Position numbers and translations under genes: made by a program. A stretch of DNA of 64,000 nt from Apostichopus japonicus (lineage: Eukaryota > Echinodermata > Holothuroidea > Aspidochirotida > Stichopodidae). The stretch is taken from contig NC_092577.1 in assembly GCF_037975245.1 (NCBI RefSeq), positions 12,302,013 to 12,366,012 of the forward strand, given 5' to 3'. Under the pieces are notes generated by a model. That model was not told the origin of the DNA. It did no database searches and was given only the letters and a program-made list of their open reading frames with translations. Of this stretch, positions 1 through 13,084 are shown piece by piece (within the stretch, counting starts at the first letter, position 1; each line of letters starts with the position of its first letter).

Positions 1-1160
1 AAGACTTAATATCATTACATATTAATTTGTTAACTTTTCAGATTTTCACCCTTGTCATTCCTCAAACCACGTAAGCTGTGACATTTCTTGTTCTTGTCTC
101 CGGGTAAACGTTATAAATTCATTTTCCTTTTTTTTTCGGAATAATGATCTCACCTCACCGCCAAATTTCTCACCAATGTTCGAATTCATTTCCATATTTA
201 GCAGGATGTTCTGCGTCACTGTGGTGTGGTATGCAAATGAACTCCTTAAACTTTTTTTGCCCTCTCTTGCGAAAATTACTGATCTTTAAAGTTATACAAA
301 CATACCTTCTTGTCATCCGTAACAGGTGTAAATTTCCCCCCCTCCCTCCCCCCCCCCCCGCCGTATTCAGTTATGCTTTTCTTTGTCAACGCTTTATATA
401 CCGTGTACCAAAAACACAAAACAAAACATGAAACATACGCAGTGATCTCTTGATTTTGTGACATCAATTAGAAATTAATTTGGGCGCGAAAGAGAGACAG
501 AAAAAGAGAGGTGGAGAGGAAGATATTTTCACCATCATTATTAAACTGCCATCGTTAAAGGTTTCAATTTGTTCTCAAATTACTAGATTAGAAGAAAATC
601 CGAAGTTTATTTTTAAACAGATTAACCGACAGACGGATGTTTTTTTCCCCCCTTTCGACTTTGATTTAATCTTTTCTTTCTGGGAGACAGTTCAAGCTCC
701 CCCTCCCACCCCCCTCCCCCTCACCCATCTCCCTCCTTGCCCCGCCCTTTCTTAAAAAATCGCAAGAGAAGTTCGTTTCTCGGCGGATAAATAATACACA
801 AAATACGCGATGCAAAAGTTAAAGCGAAATTGATGTTATTATGTTCAACGTGGGTGGTTAAAGTGACGTTTAATGTGGTGTTAATATTTGGAAATGTGAC
901 AGGAAAACAGATGGTTCGTCGGAATTGGCGTGAAATGGTTTATCTTACATACTACGGAATCTTTTAATGATAGATTCATTGCAAAGAATACAGTTTATTG
1001 GGAATTATTGAACCGAATGAGAGGATGTGTTCACATATGCCGTTTTAAATTTGGGCGAAACAAACCCCTATTGACCCCCCCCCCCTAGATTCTCCTCCTC
1101 ACCCAGTGATTTCAAATTTGCTTCTGAAACTTGATAATTTTTCGTTACTTGTTTTGTCAG
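1..1160. other. Intergenic stretch without a supported gene
   Basis: Short open frames here overlap on both strands and carry homopolymer runs, so I do not take them as genes. The stretch holds a C-rich run near 340-361, pyrimidine-rich CCCCTCC patches near 700-740 and another C run near 1076-1085. Confidence 0.5.
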
Positions 1161-1187
1161 ACGAACGAACGAACGAACGAACGAACG
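1161..1187. repeat. (ACGA)n tetranucleotide microsatellite
   Basis: About six to seven perfect ACGA units in a row. Confidence 0.9.
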
Positions 1188-1735
1188 TTTCCGGATGGGC
1201 TATACCTTTAATAGCCTATTTATAAATATATGTGCGTTAGTGGCCCTACTGGGCAACCGTAGATTAGTTGGTTTGTTGGCAGTGGATAATAGATATCTTG
1301 TATGCATTCACGATATGTACACACTTAAGATAATCATGAATATTTATGCCCCTATGAGCAAGAACGAAGGTGTTGCGGTGGGGGGGGGGGGTGGCAGGAG
1401 AAGGGGGATTTATATAGGTCTATTCCACAACAATGAGAATTCCTTAAACCTCCCTTGCTTTCACATGATGAGACACGCATGCGCGGACCTTTTGTTTTCC
1501 CATATAAATTACCTTTGCTCTAGTTCAAAAAGGGAAATGTAATAAATATTAAAGATAATCTTTTCACAGTTTGCCTAAACTATTTCACATTTTATCATAA
1601 ACAAACTTCGTATCCACAATTAACCATATAATTAGTGAACAGTCGGAATTTGTTGTGGATGCGAAATCGGCAACATCAAAGTATGCTTTGCCAGTTGTCA
1701 CCATTTATTGTTTAATAACGCAATAAATAAGCATA

Positions 1736-2330
1736 CACATCCCACATCACACATCACCACGTCAGATCACATCGCGACACATGCATCACATCACATCACA
1801 CTACACCACATACATCATATCATAATTATCACATCACATCGCGTCACATCATATCACATCACATGCATCATACCGCATCACATACATCACACCACATACA
1901 TCATGTCGCATACACTACATCATCTACGATAACTCACATTGCGTCACATCGCGTCACATCACACATCATATCACATCATATCATAATTTTCACATCGCTT
2001 CACGTCGTATCACATCACACGCATCATATACATCACATACATACATTATACATCAAACATCACATACATCATACTGCAGCACATACATCACACCACATAC
2101 ATCATGTAGCATATACATTACATCATCTCAGATACATCACATCAAATCGCGTCACATGCATCACATCACACATTATGTCACATCATATAACTTCACAGGC
2201 ATCAAATCACATACCGATACAACAGATAACATACATTGCATCGAATTATGTATATCGCATTAATGATATCACATTAGTTCATATCGCTTCGCGCAACATC
2301 ACTGTCGTCATAACTATACATGTGCACATG
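1736..2330. repeat. Imperfect CATCA/CACAT pentanucleotide array
   Basis: About 600 bp built from CACAT, CATCA and CGTCA words with scattered variants such as CATACATCA and CGCATCA. C and A dominate the + strand. His/Ile/Thr-rich open frames across it follow from the repeat and are not genes. Confidence 0.9.
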
Positions 2331-2339
2331 AAAAACAAA

Positions 2340-4880
2340 TATGTCGAAAAATGTCAGCATTTTACTCCAAATTAAAATGAGACTTTATTGGTGTAAGTAT
2401 AAAAACTCGGTGTATCCTTAATGACATTGTATGTATCTAATACAAGTATCGACAATTAATCAAGATCAACACAACAAAAGGAAGAATAAAAACAAAGAAA
2501 ATAAAACAATCGTTTTAAGTTTTCTTTGCTGTTGTTAAGAGTTATACATACATGTTTAAAAGCAAGTTAAACTATATTGGCATAATGCAAAGAGCTATAT
2601 TTGATCAAGACTATAATCTCACAACCTATCACCGCAAGTTATGACTCACAATGTCATAAATAGTACGACCGAGGTTCATTAAACTCCCTTAGAACCCCCC
2701 TTTACATAAAATTCTTAGAATTGTCGGTAAAGAAAAAGTCACAATTTTCACGAGGGATTTCGAAAGCCTCCAAGAATGAGGTGCCTTTCAGCGTAAAATT
2801 CAATCTGGCAAGTGAAAATTTGCATGGTTTGTTTGTAAACTGAGAGCTAATCTGGATTGACCGGTATTTTAAATTGATTGAAAAAGTCAAATGAACAGTA
2901 AAAGTCAATTTAAATTAAAAGCAACATAATTTAAATCCATTGGACTCGTTTCACCTTTCCTCTTTCTCCTTCCAAGAATACTTTTATTTACGTTTTGCGA
3001 AATCGCTTACTTAAAGATGTGACAAGTTATTATATATTATAGTTTATGGTATATTTACACACAAGATATTATATACTCAAAAGAAATAATACTGAAGTAC
3101 TTTTGTAATATTTTATCGTGCCATCTGGTGACATATCAAGTTTATGTTGATATTGTCAGTATACTGATTCTCGATGCCACTTTAATCTGTGAGAAGTTTA
3201 AATTAAAAGGTTAATGACTTAAAGGGGTATTCCGGTGGCAGATAAAGTGCCACTCGTATGAAGAAGGCAATATTCGACACTGTCAGCAGAAAATCCTATC
3301 TCAATACTTTGTCTTTTAACTCAAGATTATGGGTCATTGAATGCAAGCTTATTTTGACTGGCTAAATCCCTTGATTCTTCACTGCATGGAGTTGATCACA
3401 ATCGAGAGGAATTCAATATCAGCGGAATGTTTTGCTTTTCGAAGTCCCGTTGGGGGGGGCAAGGGGGAGGGGGGGGGGCGCGAAGTGACCGGAAGTTGTA
3501 GCATGTTGTAAGCTTAATATTATCCAAATCTGGGAAATGTAAAACGTAAGGAAGAAACAAAAAGATTGATTCCATCAACCTCCCTCCTTAATTTTTGTTT
3601 TATTAATTACTCTTATTGACAAGGGTGTAAGACCACCCTGAATTCAGCTCCAATTTTTGGCACCGATTTGGGACCGACTTTAGTATTCCCCACTGCGTTG
3701 GAGTACCCCTGTACCCCAGTATGAATACCTCTGGACGATAAAATCCGGTGTTCTAAATTTGAACAGAATAAGGTTAGATACATGAAGCGTCAGAATAGCG
3801 TCCAACTAGTTTTTAACTGCAACGGATGGGCCAGACTCGGCAACAATTTCTACAGAATAAGTATACTTTTTCTTTGTATTTCTCTAACTTTCTATCAATT
3901 TCTATACATTTTAATTAAAAAGAACGAAATTGCCTTAAGGTTGCTAAGAGATAACACGCAATAATACCATAATATAGTAAGCGGGCGAATTTCACAATTT
4001 AATCAAAATGCAAATGTATAAGATTGATGAATTGAGGGGGGGGGGGGGGGCGTGATATATTTTACCTGCATAGGATAAATATGTGTTTCCTTATCCTTAG
4101 TTTGTAAGCTGATTTTTCTTTCTTCACATTAGTCATTTCATCTGGGTTTTCTCTTTTTCTTCTTCAAAATCGTATCCAGGTATTTCAGTTGATTAAAAGT
4201 TTTCAATTAATTCTCCACGGTGATATTAAAAGGTATCTTGAGACATTTATGTTAAAGGAATGATTTATTTACGTGAGCTGTTCTTGGAATGTAACCCTGC
4301 CTATACCTGCAGGAAAAGATTCAAATTTCCTCGTGATTTATCATGATCTCGTCAATGGGTAAGACGATTACATGCCAGTTTCATGTACAAATGCCTGCTC
4401 GGGAGATTAAAAGGCAAGACAGAGATGGGAGGAGAGAAAAGAAAAGGCCACTTTTTAACTAAAATTTGTAATTAGCAACCAATATGGTCACTTAGAAGAA
4501 AATATATCTTCTGTTCTTCGCATATTTTTATTGCTACATTTTATTGGCTAGTTGGGCCAAATTAATAATAATAAAGTGAAACGAACTTATCCATGCGTCT
4601 CAATCTGTATCCGCCACCCCCCCCCCCCCCGAAAATAATGGTAGTTCTGTTTAGAAGTTGATCAGCCGTTTCAATGAACTACAAACAAAGGCTTTATTCA
4701 TGTGTTGATGTCCAATATGTGTGTTTTGCAATCAATTTCAAATATTAGTAAAACAACATTGTTAACGCAAACAATACCAATCAGTGAGTATTGTTAATAA
4801 ATTTAATATTCAAAAAACACAAACAAGGAAAGTGACGGAAAGGAAATTATTTCTGTTAAAAGAGAAATAATAATATATTA
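2340..4880. other. Intergenic stretch without a supported gene
   Basis: Only short open frames, none flanked by convincing splice signals. It contains G or C runs near 3455-3478, 4036-4050 and 4616-4630. The words around 3220-3245 (AAAGGGGTATTCCGGTGG) look like the edge of a dispersed repeat, but I cannot define its other end. Confidence 0.5.
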
Positions 4881-4899
4881 ATTTAAAGAGCGCAACAAT

Positions 4900-5150
4900 A
4901 TGCAAATTCATTTCTATGTGCTTTACAACAATATTACCCCGGTCAACGATAATTTGTCAAGCACATGGCAGCAGCTAAACAGCGCCCAGCTGACAGTTTT
5001 ATCTCACAGGTCCCCATTTATACACCTGGGTGAAGAGTAGGCAATGGAGATAAAGTGCCTCGCCTAAGGACACAACGCAATGATCTGGCCAGGACTCGAA
5101 CCTGCGATCCTTAGATCACAAGTCCACTGCCTTAACCACTTGACCACAAT
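4900..5150 (-). mobile_element. tRNA-derived SINE, - strand
   Basis: Read on the - strand, the element starts at 5147 with a tRNA-like head of about 63 nt. The head has an A-box-like GTGGTCAAGTGGTTAAGG and a B-box GGTTCGAGTCC. A body follows with the phrase CACCTGGGTGAAGAG (seen in + orientation near 5021-5036). The tail end near 4900-4925 contains TGTGCTTTACAAC. A pol III promoter head plus a conserved body is the usual plan of deuterostome and invertebrate SINEs. The exact 3' end is uncertain. Confidence 0.75.
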
Positions 5151-5159
5151 GTTATGACT

Positions 5160-6660
5160 TGAAGCTTATTGTCACAGTGGTCTCGTGTTTCTGTTTTTTT
5201 TTTGCCGAAGTCTTCAGTCATCTTATGTTACAAGTAGCATTTTAGACTGATTACAACATAATGAGTAGAAATACATGAAATTTAACCTTGTCATGAGTAC
5301 ATACGCGGGTACAAGGCTCTAAAACACGGAGGAAGAAAACGTCATTTTGTACTTTGTAATTCCCATAAAACTATTCAAAGTGTTCTGAATATTGGTGAAT
5401 AGTTCAATGGTATTCCGGGGGAAATTAATCCTCACTGTAAATACCTCCAATTATTGTATTATTATGTGGCGATTAATTAAGATGATTAAATACAATTATT
5501 ACATAATCAAGATAGTTATCTTGCCACTGCTTTTAACAAAGGGTTTTTCATAATTATAACGATACATAGCAATTTGTCTTCAAATGATCATTGTTCAATG
5601 TAAAGTAAAAGTCATATTTTGGTGTGAAATTTCTGGAGAAATAAAAAATTAGGTCAAGAACCACCCTAAGGCTAAATTTAGTAATATTTTTCAATCGCCT
5701 TTCCTTCGTTGTACTTGGTTGAAATTTCTCATGAAAAATTGAAATTGGGTTGGTAGTGGTATATATAGTGCTAAGTTAACTTATTCATATCTTGTTGGGA
5801 GTTGGGAAAACCCGGCACACGGTGAAAAAATTAATTTAATATTTTAGATCAATTCAATATTCAATAGTAAAGCTAATTATTTTTTGTTTTCATTTCGGTA
5901 GAATGATAATTTCTTGGAAATGTGAGTAGACGGGGTCAGTTCCCGGCGCTAGCGATAAATATGACCATAATAAAGGTTTTTTGAAAAATAGTCCAGTCTA
6001 TACATTACCACTGAAAGTAATTGGCAGCGATCTTGGTCAAGATAGTAATATAATATAGGGCAGGTGACGCAACTTTAAACTCGAAATAAGACTTAAAATA
6101 TTTCAGCCCCCTAATGTTAACAACAACAAAAACATCAACAGCAGAAGACACGCCATAACTTGAGGCTGTTTTGATAACAGAGGGTTTAGCTTAAATCATC
6201 GCGTTTTGTTCAAATTGTTTAAATTGCCATCTTTCTTCATACAAAACATTTTGTCCACGGAACAACCCCTCCAACAATAAACAATAAATAAATACAATTT
6301 AAAATGACATAATAATCAGATGCAAACAGCAGCTTTTTGCGATAACTACTTGAAGGTTTAGTCTGAAAATTAAAGCAAAATCTTCCTCTGGTAAAGTTGA
6401 CTTTATGTTCGAAATTATAGCTAGGTCAATCACCTCTTTCGAGAAAACCAATTTTATTTCCGCCCTAAAAATAGATGCGACATTTTCCACAAGGCATCAT
6501 CAGTCTAATAATACATATATATCATTATTTTATTCAAACCTTTGGCCATTTTTGTCTCAAGAGATATATTGTGACCCTCTGGTTGAGCCTGTTATTCCCA
6601 TGGTAACAAAAACAAGTATAGTTCTGTACTAACTAACTCCATGACTTCAATTCATATTGT
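5160..6660. other. Intergenic stretch without a supported gene
   Basis: AT-rich with only short frames. The + and - frames around 6300-6630 overlap each other and show neither splice sites nor recognisable domains. Confidence 0.5.
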
Positions 6661-6689
6661 TTATACGTCACATAACAATGTCTACATAA

Positions 6690-6740
6690 GAGCAGTGTAC
6701 ACGTTACACTGTACACTGTATACCTTGTACACTGTGTACT
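6690..6740. repeat. Cluster of TGTACA / GTACACTG palindromic words
   Basis: Repeated TACAC, GTACACTG and TGTACACTGT words, each partly self-complementary. A similar cluster lies at 39420-39515. Confidence 0.7.
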
Positions 6741-6802
6741 AGATATCGAGTCATTCTTATGTATTATAGATGACTGGGTGATTTACAATCGTGCAAGGAT
6801 GA

Positions 6803-6895
6803 CACCCTCATGGCACACTCATGGCACACTCGTGACACACTCATGACACACTCATGACACACTCGTGACACATTCGTGGCACACTCATGACACAC
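6803..6895. repeat. Short minisatellite, unit about 10-11 bp (ACACTCATGGC / ACACTCGTGAC)
   Basis: Eight to nine units differing at one or two bases (TCATGGCACAC, TCGTGACACAC, TCATGACACAC). The Cys/His-rich frame on the - strand is produced by the repeat. Confidence 0.85.
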
Positions 6896-7129
6896 ACATT
6901 CGATTCTCAATGTGAAATACTTTACCGGTATGTCACTAATGGCATACATAGTTGAAAGCAGTACATCATTGTTGAGGATGGGGATGTGGTGGGGGTCTGG
7001 GTTGGATAGATATAGGTGGGGCAGGAAGGATTGGGAAGAAGAGGTCGGTTTGGCTGGAATATGTGTTGGCAGGAATGGTGGGGATGACGGGTCGGGAAAA
7101 CTGGTGGATATTAAAAGTTAGGTGTATGT

Positions 7130-9000
7130 TAGGTATATGCGGATACCTAGTACTTTATGGTCAACGCTGTGGTCAAAAATATGTTAGAACGTTACACAAT
7201 GTTGACTCGTGTTCAACCATATGATGACGAAATTTTTCAGTAAATACCCAGCCCTCAAATCAATCATTTACCTTCAACTGACGATAATTCTAAATTACGA
7301 GTAAATAGAGTATAGATTCACTATTAGCTCTGTATGAGTGACCATTTTGTACTTTCTTTCTATAGCATTCGTAGACGATTTTACTGGTTCATCTCATGTG
7401 AGAATATATATGGTAAACCCAAGATTTCGCTAGCCACGCCCACTACTCTTTGTTGATAATCTACGCTCACCTCTCTTACTCCCTCCCTCCCTCACCCCCA
7501 CCCTCACCCCCCCCATTTGTAATTTAACTTGTAAGCTATATACACTGATATGACTTAAAACTGAGCCATAATTATTTATAATTATTACAAACCCCATCCC
7601 ACACCCATTATGATTTCTTGATACATCGCTTGATCTACCAGTAAGGCTTACATGAAAGAATTACTTGCGACAAAGTATCGATTGCAGTTAAACAATCATA
7701 TCTCGAATATATAGATATAGCTCTTAAAGTATTTGCCATATCAATACTTGGTATTGACAGCTAAAAATCCAAACAAAGTCAAAAGAAAGCAAAACAGTAT
7801 CTATACACATCACATTCAGAGATAACTGTCAAATATGGTAGCAACTTACACCACGTGACTATAGAGAACATTTAATACCCAACCTTCAACTACGTACTGA
7901 TCGGGGTTGTAATTATACACTATTTTTAATGTAAGTTTAACGACATGTATACTACCACATGACGTCATCAAATGAAATATTTTCGATTTGTTATCAGTTA
8001 CTGTTAGTCTCTTGGCACGAGACGTGATGTTTTCTACAAGTCAAAAAAATATCGCTTTTTTTTTGGGTAGCAATTACACCAACACGTGCCTACAGATTTT
8101 TTTTCCAAATAATCTTGCAATTTTATCAATTATAATATAGACAGAGGCCAATCCTCGTTTCGTTCAAAGATTGCTAAGATCCGTTAATTAGCGTTTTCAG
8201 TCAACGTTGACAAATGTCTCACCCAAAGGCGCCATCGTGTCAGTACAGTTATATTAAAAATCAGAAAACCAAAGATCAATAAAAATGAAAATTGATTCAC
8301 ATACATATATATATATATAGTTTAAGATTACTTGTAAAGAAATTCTGAGCAAAAAAACAACAAACCTAAAAGCTAATTAGATGTATTGTCATTATAGAAT
8401 CATGACACGCCAAACGAATTGATCGCAACCCAGTTAAGAATTGTCTGAACTGCGATCATGATAAAAAATAATCATAATCATAATTTCATAACATTTATTG
8501 TGCCTATCCTAATACAACCTTGGCGACGATTTACCAAAAAATCCTTCGTTGATATTTCCCGAGGGGATGTATCATTAGATGCTTCTTGCCATTACAGTTT
8601 CGAATCACGTATAACTTAATGCCCTTAACAAATCGATAACCGTCAATTCAAGGCGGGCAAATTACTTCAGAAAATCGATTTGTTTAATTGAGTCGACAGA
8701 ATCTGCTCAACATTAAATGGTTGTCTGTCAGCAAGTAAATTCAAAGCGATCGAAAAGCTGGGTTGTAAGAACGAGTTTTAAAGTGAGACTCTCGCTACTA
8801 ATTATGAAACAATGAAAGTTGCTTATGATATAGGAGCATATAATTGGGTGTTTAATGGAAACATATGTTTATATGTATAGAGTTACTCATGACGAACAAC
8901 TTCAACTTGTATTTAAGAGTAATGTCTTTCAGATACCATGTTTTTAATCTGCATTCGAATGTTATAAGAACAAGTTCTTCATAACGAAAATAGTTGAAAT
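7130..9000. other. Intergenic stretch without a supported gene
   Basis: AT-rich with no frame of note. It contains a perfect TGACGTCA octamer at 7960-7967 and a short (AT)n near 8305-8320. Confidence 0.5.
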
Positions 9001-9030
9001 GTCATCCCGACATGTGTCTATGAACCCTTG

Positions 9031-9131
9031 ATATATATATATAACTATATATATATAACTATATATATATAACTATATATATATATATATATATATATAA
9101 GGAACCCATGGTATATATAAGGAACCCATGA
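9031..9131. repeat. AT tandem (about 14-bp unit) and a 16-bp duplication
   Basis: Three units of an ATATATATATAACT-like repeat run into pure (AT)n. They are followed by two copies of a phrase reading ATATAAGGAACCCATG. Confidence 0.85.
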
Positions 9132-9139
9132 TCCAAAGT

Positions 9140-10220
9140 CACCCGGAAATGTGTCTATACTAAACCTTTCATGAGGAACATGTTAGTCTATATCGATATT
9201 AATCAATCAGGATTTAAATCTTTAGTAAAATATTAACACCATAACTTGGATTAGGAGGGACTTCATGGCACATTATCTTGCTGAAGGTGGCGGGGAGGGG
9301 GGGGGGGGGAGCAGGGACCATAATCTGAACAGGAAAGTTATATCTTGTCCAAACTCTTGACTAAAAATGTTTTAATGTTAAACAATTAAATTAATTAATT
9401 AATATTGCCCTCACAAGTATACGTAAACTATAGAAATGCAGAATTCTTTGTTACTACATGTACATCATTAGTGGGACCAGAACATGCCCTTGATTAGATA
9501 ATAAGAAGAGCCCCGATTGTCTAAATAACATGTTTTGTTTTTTTACCATCTGTGTCGTCAATAGGTCGAAAACGGACCTCACGAGGGTTCTATATAGGTT
9601 ATTAAGCGGTCCTTGTTTGGCGCCCCTCGCATGTTTCCCATCGTCTATGTACGCCCTTGTACGGTTCGAGTCTTTTCCGTTGTCGTCCACAAAGGCGTGC
9701 TAAGACATTTCACAGTTTGAGTGATTTAGTGACTTTGACCTTGATACGTCTTGACTTTTCTTTAATAAAATGTTATTTTAAAAATGAGCTAACATTTTCA
9801 AAGTGTCCTTTGAGATCCATTTCGAGGTCTTGAATCCCCGTGACGTAAAACAACATCCTCCATAAATAATAGCATATATGAAAAACCAAAGCAAAACAAT
9901 GATTTACCATGACGGACTTGAAAATGTTCGAATATGACGAAATAGTATTGATTATAAGATCCCTTTGTTTTTTATCATATTGCTTTAACCTGTTAATGGA
10001 GTATGTTCGAGTTCAGAATAGCCTGAACGAGTTTACTGGAAGATAGGTTTCCTATTCCAATCTCGGCTAATTTGTACTTCCAGTCACGCTGTCGTGCCAT
10101 GAGAAAGTATAGACAAAAGATTTAATTTACACTTTCCAAAGGGAACTGGAAACATTTGGAATTAAAAACAAACAACAAAATATATATATATTTTATGTCA
10201 CTGATTACGTGTACAAATTA
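9140..10220. other. Intergenic stretch without a supported gene
   Basis: Contains a G run near 9297-9310. A 78-codon frame on the - strand at 9454-9690 is hydrophilic and begins in the phrase ACGACAACGG. It has no recognisable domain and no clear splice sites, so I leave it uncalled. Confidence 0.45.
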
Positions 10221-10224
10221 CACG

Positions 10225-10525
10225 TGATTCCTAAAGCCGGATCTATAATGATTTCGAGTTGGTTAGCATCATGTTTGATCTCTAAAGTCAAAATATGTCA
10301 CCAAAAACAGAACTAGTATTGTTCGATACAGGTGACAAACGCCTACAGTGGAATTACGACCTTCCTTACCGGTTTCGAACCTCTGGACATACAATCAGCG
10401 TCCATAGCCTAGTGGTTAGGGTGTCCGCGTACAGAGCGGAAGGCCCGTGGTTCGAATCCCGGTGGAGGCTGAAAGGTTTTTCACTGTTATTGATTTTCCA
10501 ACTCATTACGATTTTCATTTATATA
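10225..10525 (+). mobile_element. tRNA-derived SINE, copy A
   Basis: Near-identical over about 280 bp to copy B at 22606-22921. The tRNA-like block at 10398-10469 has an A box (TAGCCTAGTGGTTAGGGTG), a B box (GGTTCGAATCCC) and a 6/7 match between the first seven bases (GCGTCCA) and the 3' acceptor side (TGGAGGC). The T-stem is imperfect, so it is tRNA-like rather than a tRNA gene. About 60 bp upstream is a second B-box-like word, GGTTTCGAACC. A long (AT)n tract follows the tail. The 131-codon frame running through it and into (AT)n is not a gene. Confidence 0.8.
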
Positions 10526-10570
10526 TATTCATTTGCCTTTGTCGTTTACTTCCATTGCATTAACACACAC

Positions 10571-10574
10571 ACAT

Positions 10575-10660
<86 letters not shown>
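10571..10660. repeat. (AT)n microsatellite behind SINE copy A
   Basis: About 90 bp of alternating A and T, preceded by a short (CA)n / ATAC run. Confidence 0.95.
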
Positions 10661-10663
<3 letters not shown>

Positions 10664-10746
10664 TCAGTGTTTCTGCTGACGGCAGTTTAATCTATACACT
10701 CCCGACGCTCTGTAAGTACATTAACATTTTCCAATATACGCATGGT
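10661..10746 (+). repeat. Dispersed repeat segment, copy 1
   Basis: Starts AGATCAGTG and ends ACGCATGGTA. The reverse complement occurs at 18661-18748 with only a few differences, and both copies abut an (AT)n tract, so they are one repeat family with an internal AT tract. Confidence 0.8.
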
Positions 10747-10749
10747 ACG

Positions 10750-13080
10750 GCGTCATCGATTGTGGAGGGGTATTTAGTCTTCCCAGTTATACATGGTAGG
10801 ATTATATCGAGGGAGTAGTGCAATAACCATTAAGGCACGTTAAGTGGGTGTCGAGTGCACTTATGACTGCATGAAAAGTGCCAGGTATTTGCATACGAGA
10901 TATGTAAATACCCCGAGAGTTGTTTCTAACTCTAGAATACTCTGGAATAGCAAGATATAAAGATATAAGACTTTATTAAGTAGGCTAGACATATCTCTCA
11001 AAGTTTTGAGGCCATCGATCTAATTTTTTCCTCTTCTTTTATTGATTTAATTTCAAGAAGGTCATTGCGTATGGGTGTTGTTTTCTTCGGGGGGGGGGGG
11101 GGGCAGATGTGTACAGATATGCAACAAATCAGTTAATAATGTAAAAGTATAGAGTTAAAACTGAGAGCACAATCGCAGTAAACAAAACATTAAAACAACA
11201 ACTACGGATAAAATAAGTCATTTTAAAGATATTTAATCATAAGAAATTGTAAGAAATTATCCATTAGCAAATTGTATAGAGGAACCTGACTAAATATATA
11301 TATATAAAAAAAATAACATGCGTACGCCATGATGTTTTACAACCTATGCTAATATGCGATATATATATATATATATTTATTTATATATATACCTTGGTGT
11401 GAAAAAGTATCGCTATGCCTATATCATTAGCCTTTTCTCAAATTCCATAACTGATATTTGTTAGTTTCTATAAATAATATGCACTCTCCATCGTAGCTAC
11501 GGCGGGGGGGGGGGGTGGGGGAGTAGGGTGAACTCGAACTTGCCTATGTCGTTCATATTACGTTCCCAGTAGTCCGTACACATATACGCAATCACGTTTG
11601 ATTGCGTCCATATACGTCTCAATGCGACCACAAGTGGAATCATTTTGCCCATCATGAATAATTTACAAAATCGATATACGCACATTATCAGATTTTGTAG
11701 CGGCATAAAGTTTCATGGCTGGCCAAGCGCGTTTTACCGCAACGCAAAACGGAATCAAAATATTTGCTTCCCAGATTACAATTTTTCTGATTTGCATGTA
11801 TTACCGCGGAGCGGAACATATTTTTTTTACGTCTCATGCAATTATGGACACATCGAGAGGTATTCTATGCAGTGAGTATGATTTTACTCAGTCCATGATG
11901 GAGAGGGTGAGTAGGATGATATAAGATATATAGAAGGAATAGATAAATTCTAAATTTTACCCATATAATTATCCAATTTTCAAGTGAAGTGACTTTGCAC
12001 TTCGAAACTGTAGAGTATTGAATCTTTTAGAGAAGTAACTGATCCACATACCTGTATTAACAGATTCCTCTCTATATCATGCAGATTGCTTGTTTTATGA
12101 TGTTTAGAATCTTGAAAATATGTCATGTAATCTTGAACATTTGGGATCAAAGAGACGAGGAGAGAAAAAAATTGTATCATTTGGTAAAAATGTTTAGAAA
12201 GAAAAGATAAATGAATATGTAATGAGCATATAGATAAAAAACAAACAGGAACACAACATAGTCAAACTACATAATGGAACGGTTTGAACGTAACATTATG
12301 ATGATTTATTTCAAAGAAAAATATATACTTCACCGGTTAGTGTGGACTGAATTTTTTAATCTTAAGAATGACTATAGTCACTAGGTTAAATACTGAACGT
12401 CAAATTGACTGTAATATGCTAGAACATGATACTTGCCAACGTTATTACTTACTTAGGTTCCGACAAAATTGTAGACAAATTTATCACAGTTCAAATTCGT
12501 AATTTACCTTTACAACTAAACACAATTTCTATATACGGTAACCACATTCAGACACAGTTAGGAGCACGGCCGACTTTACGGATCAGCAATCTTTCCATTT
12601 CCACAGATCAGTGATTTTTCGAGAGGCAAAAATTGAATTTTTTAAGGCACGCAAGAGAATCTAAAAATCGTGTTACCTCACGTAGGCGGACTACGAAAAA
12701 ATTTAGGACGAAGAGCAAGTGACCAAAGAGTACGGTATTTCTCTCGCTAATTAAGTTCCTACTTTTTTTCGTTCTTATGCTTCATCAAGTTTAAAAGTAT
12801 CTCTTCTAAATGCCCTAAATCGTAAAGGCGAGCAAAAAACAACAAAAAACACAACAAAACAACAACAACACATGACAAGCAAAAACAGCAGCCAATTAGC
12901 AAAAGTTAACTTAAAGCAACAGCGATAGCAACAGCAAACAAAGCAACAGCAGATGCTTAAGATTACAAGTAGAAACATAATTTTACATGTTTTGAGATCA
13001 TTTTGACTGATGACGGCATCCAAAAAGGTAATCAATATGACTGAATCTTTTTAGAGAAATGTCACATTAAGTTGAAGTCC
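10750..13080. other. Intergenic stretch without a supported gene
   Basis: Contains two short (AT)n tracts (near 11295 and 11360-11390) and G runs near 11090-11103 and 11505-11520. Frames at 11645-11924 overlap one another in different phases and lack splice support. Confidence 0.5.
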
Positions 13081-13084
13081 GTAT

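Noticed and set aside
1708-2375. His/Ile/Thr-rich + strand frames of 74 and 170 codons
   Set aside because: Produced by the CATCA array. No splice signals or non-repeat coding region.
10398-10469. A functional tRNA gene
   Set aside because: A and B boxes are good, but the T-stem pairs poorly and the block repeats inside a longer conserved repeat, so it is a SINE head.
10295-10690. 131-codon + strand frame, with a near-identical start at 22681
   Set aside because: It translates the SINE and its AT tail. The tRNA-like promoter boxes explain the conservation better than protein coding.
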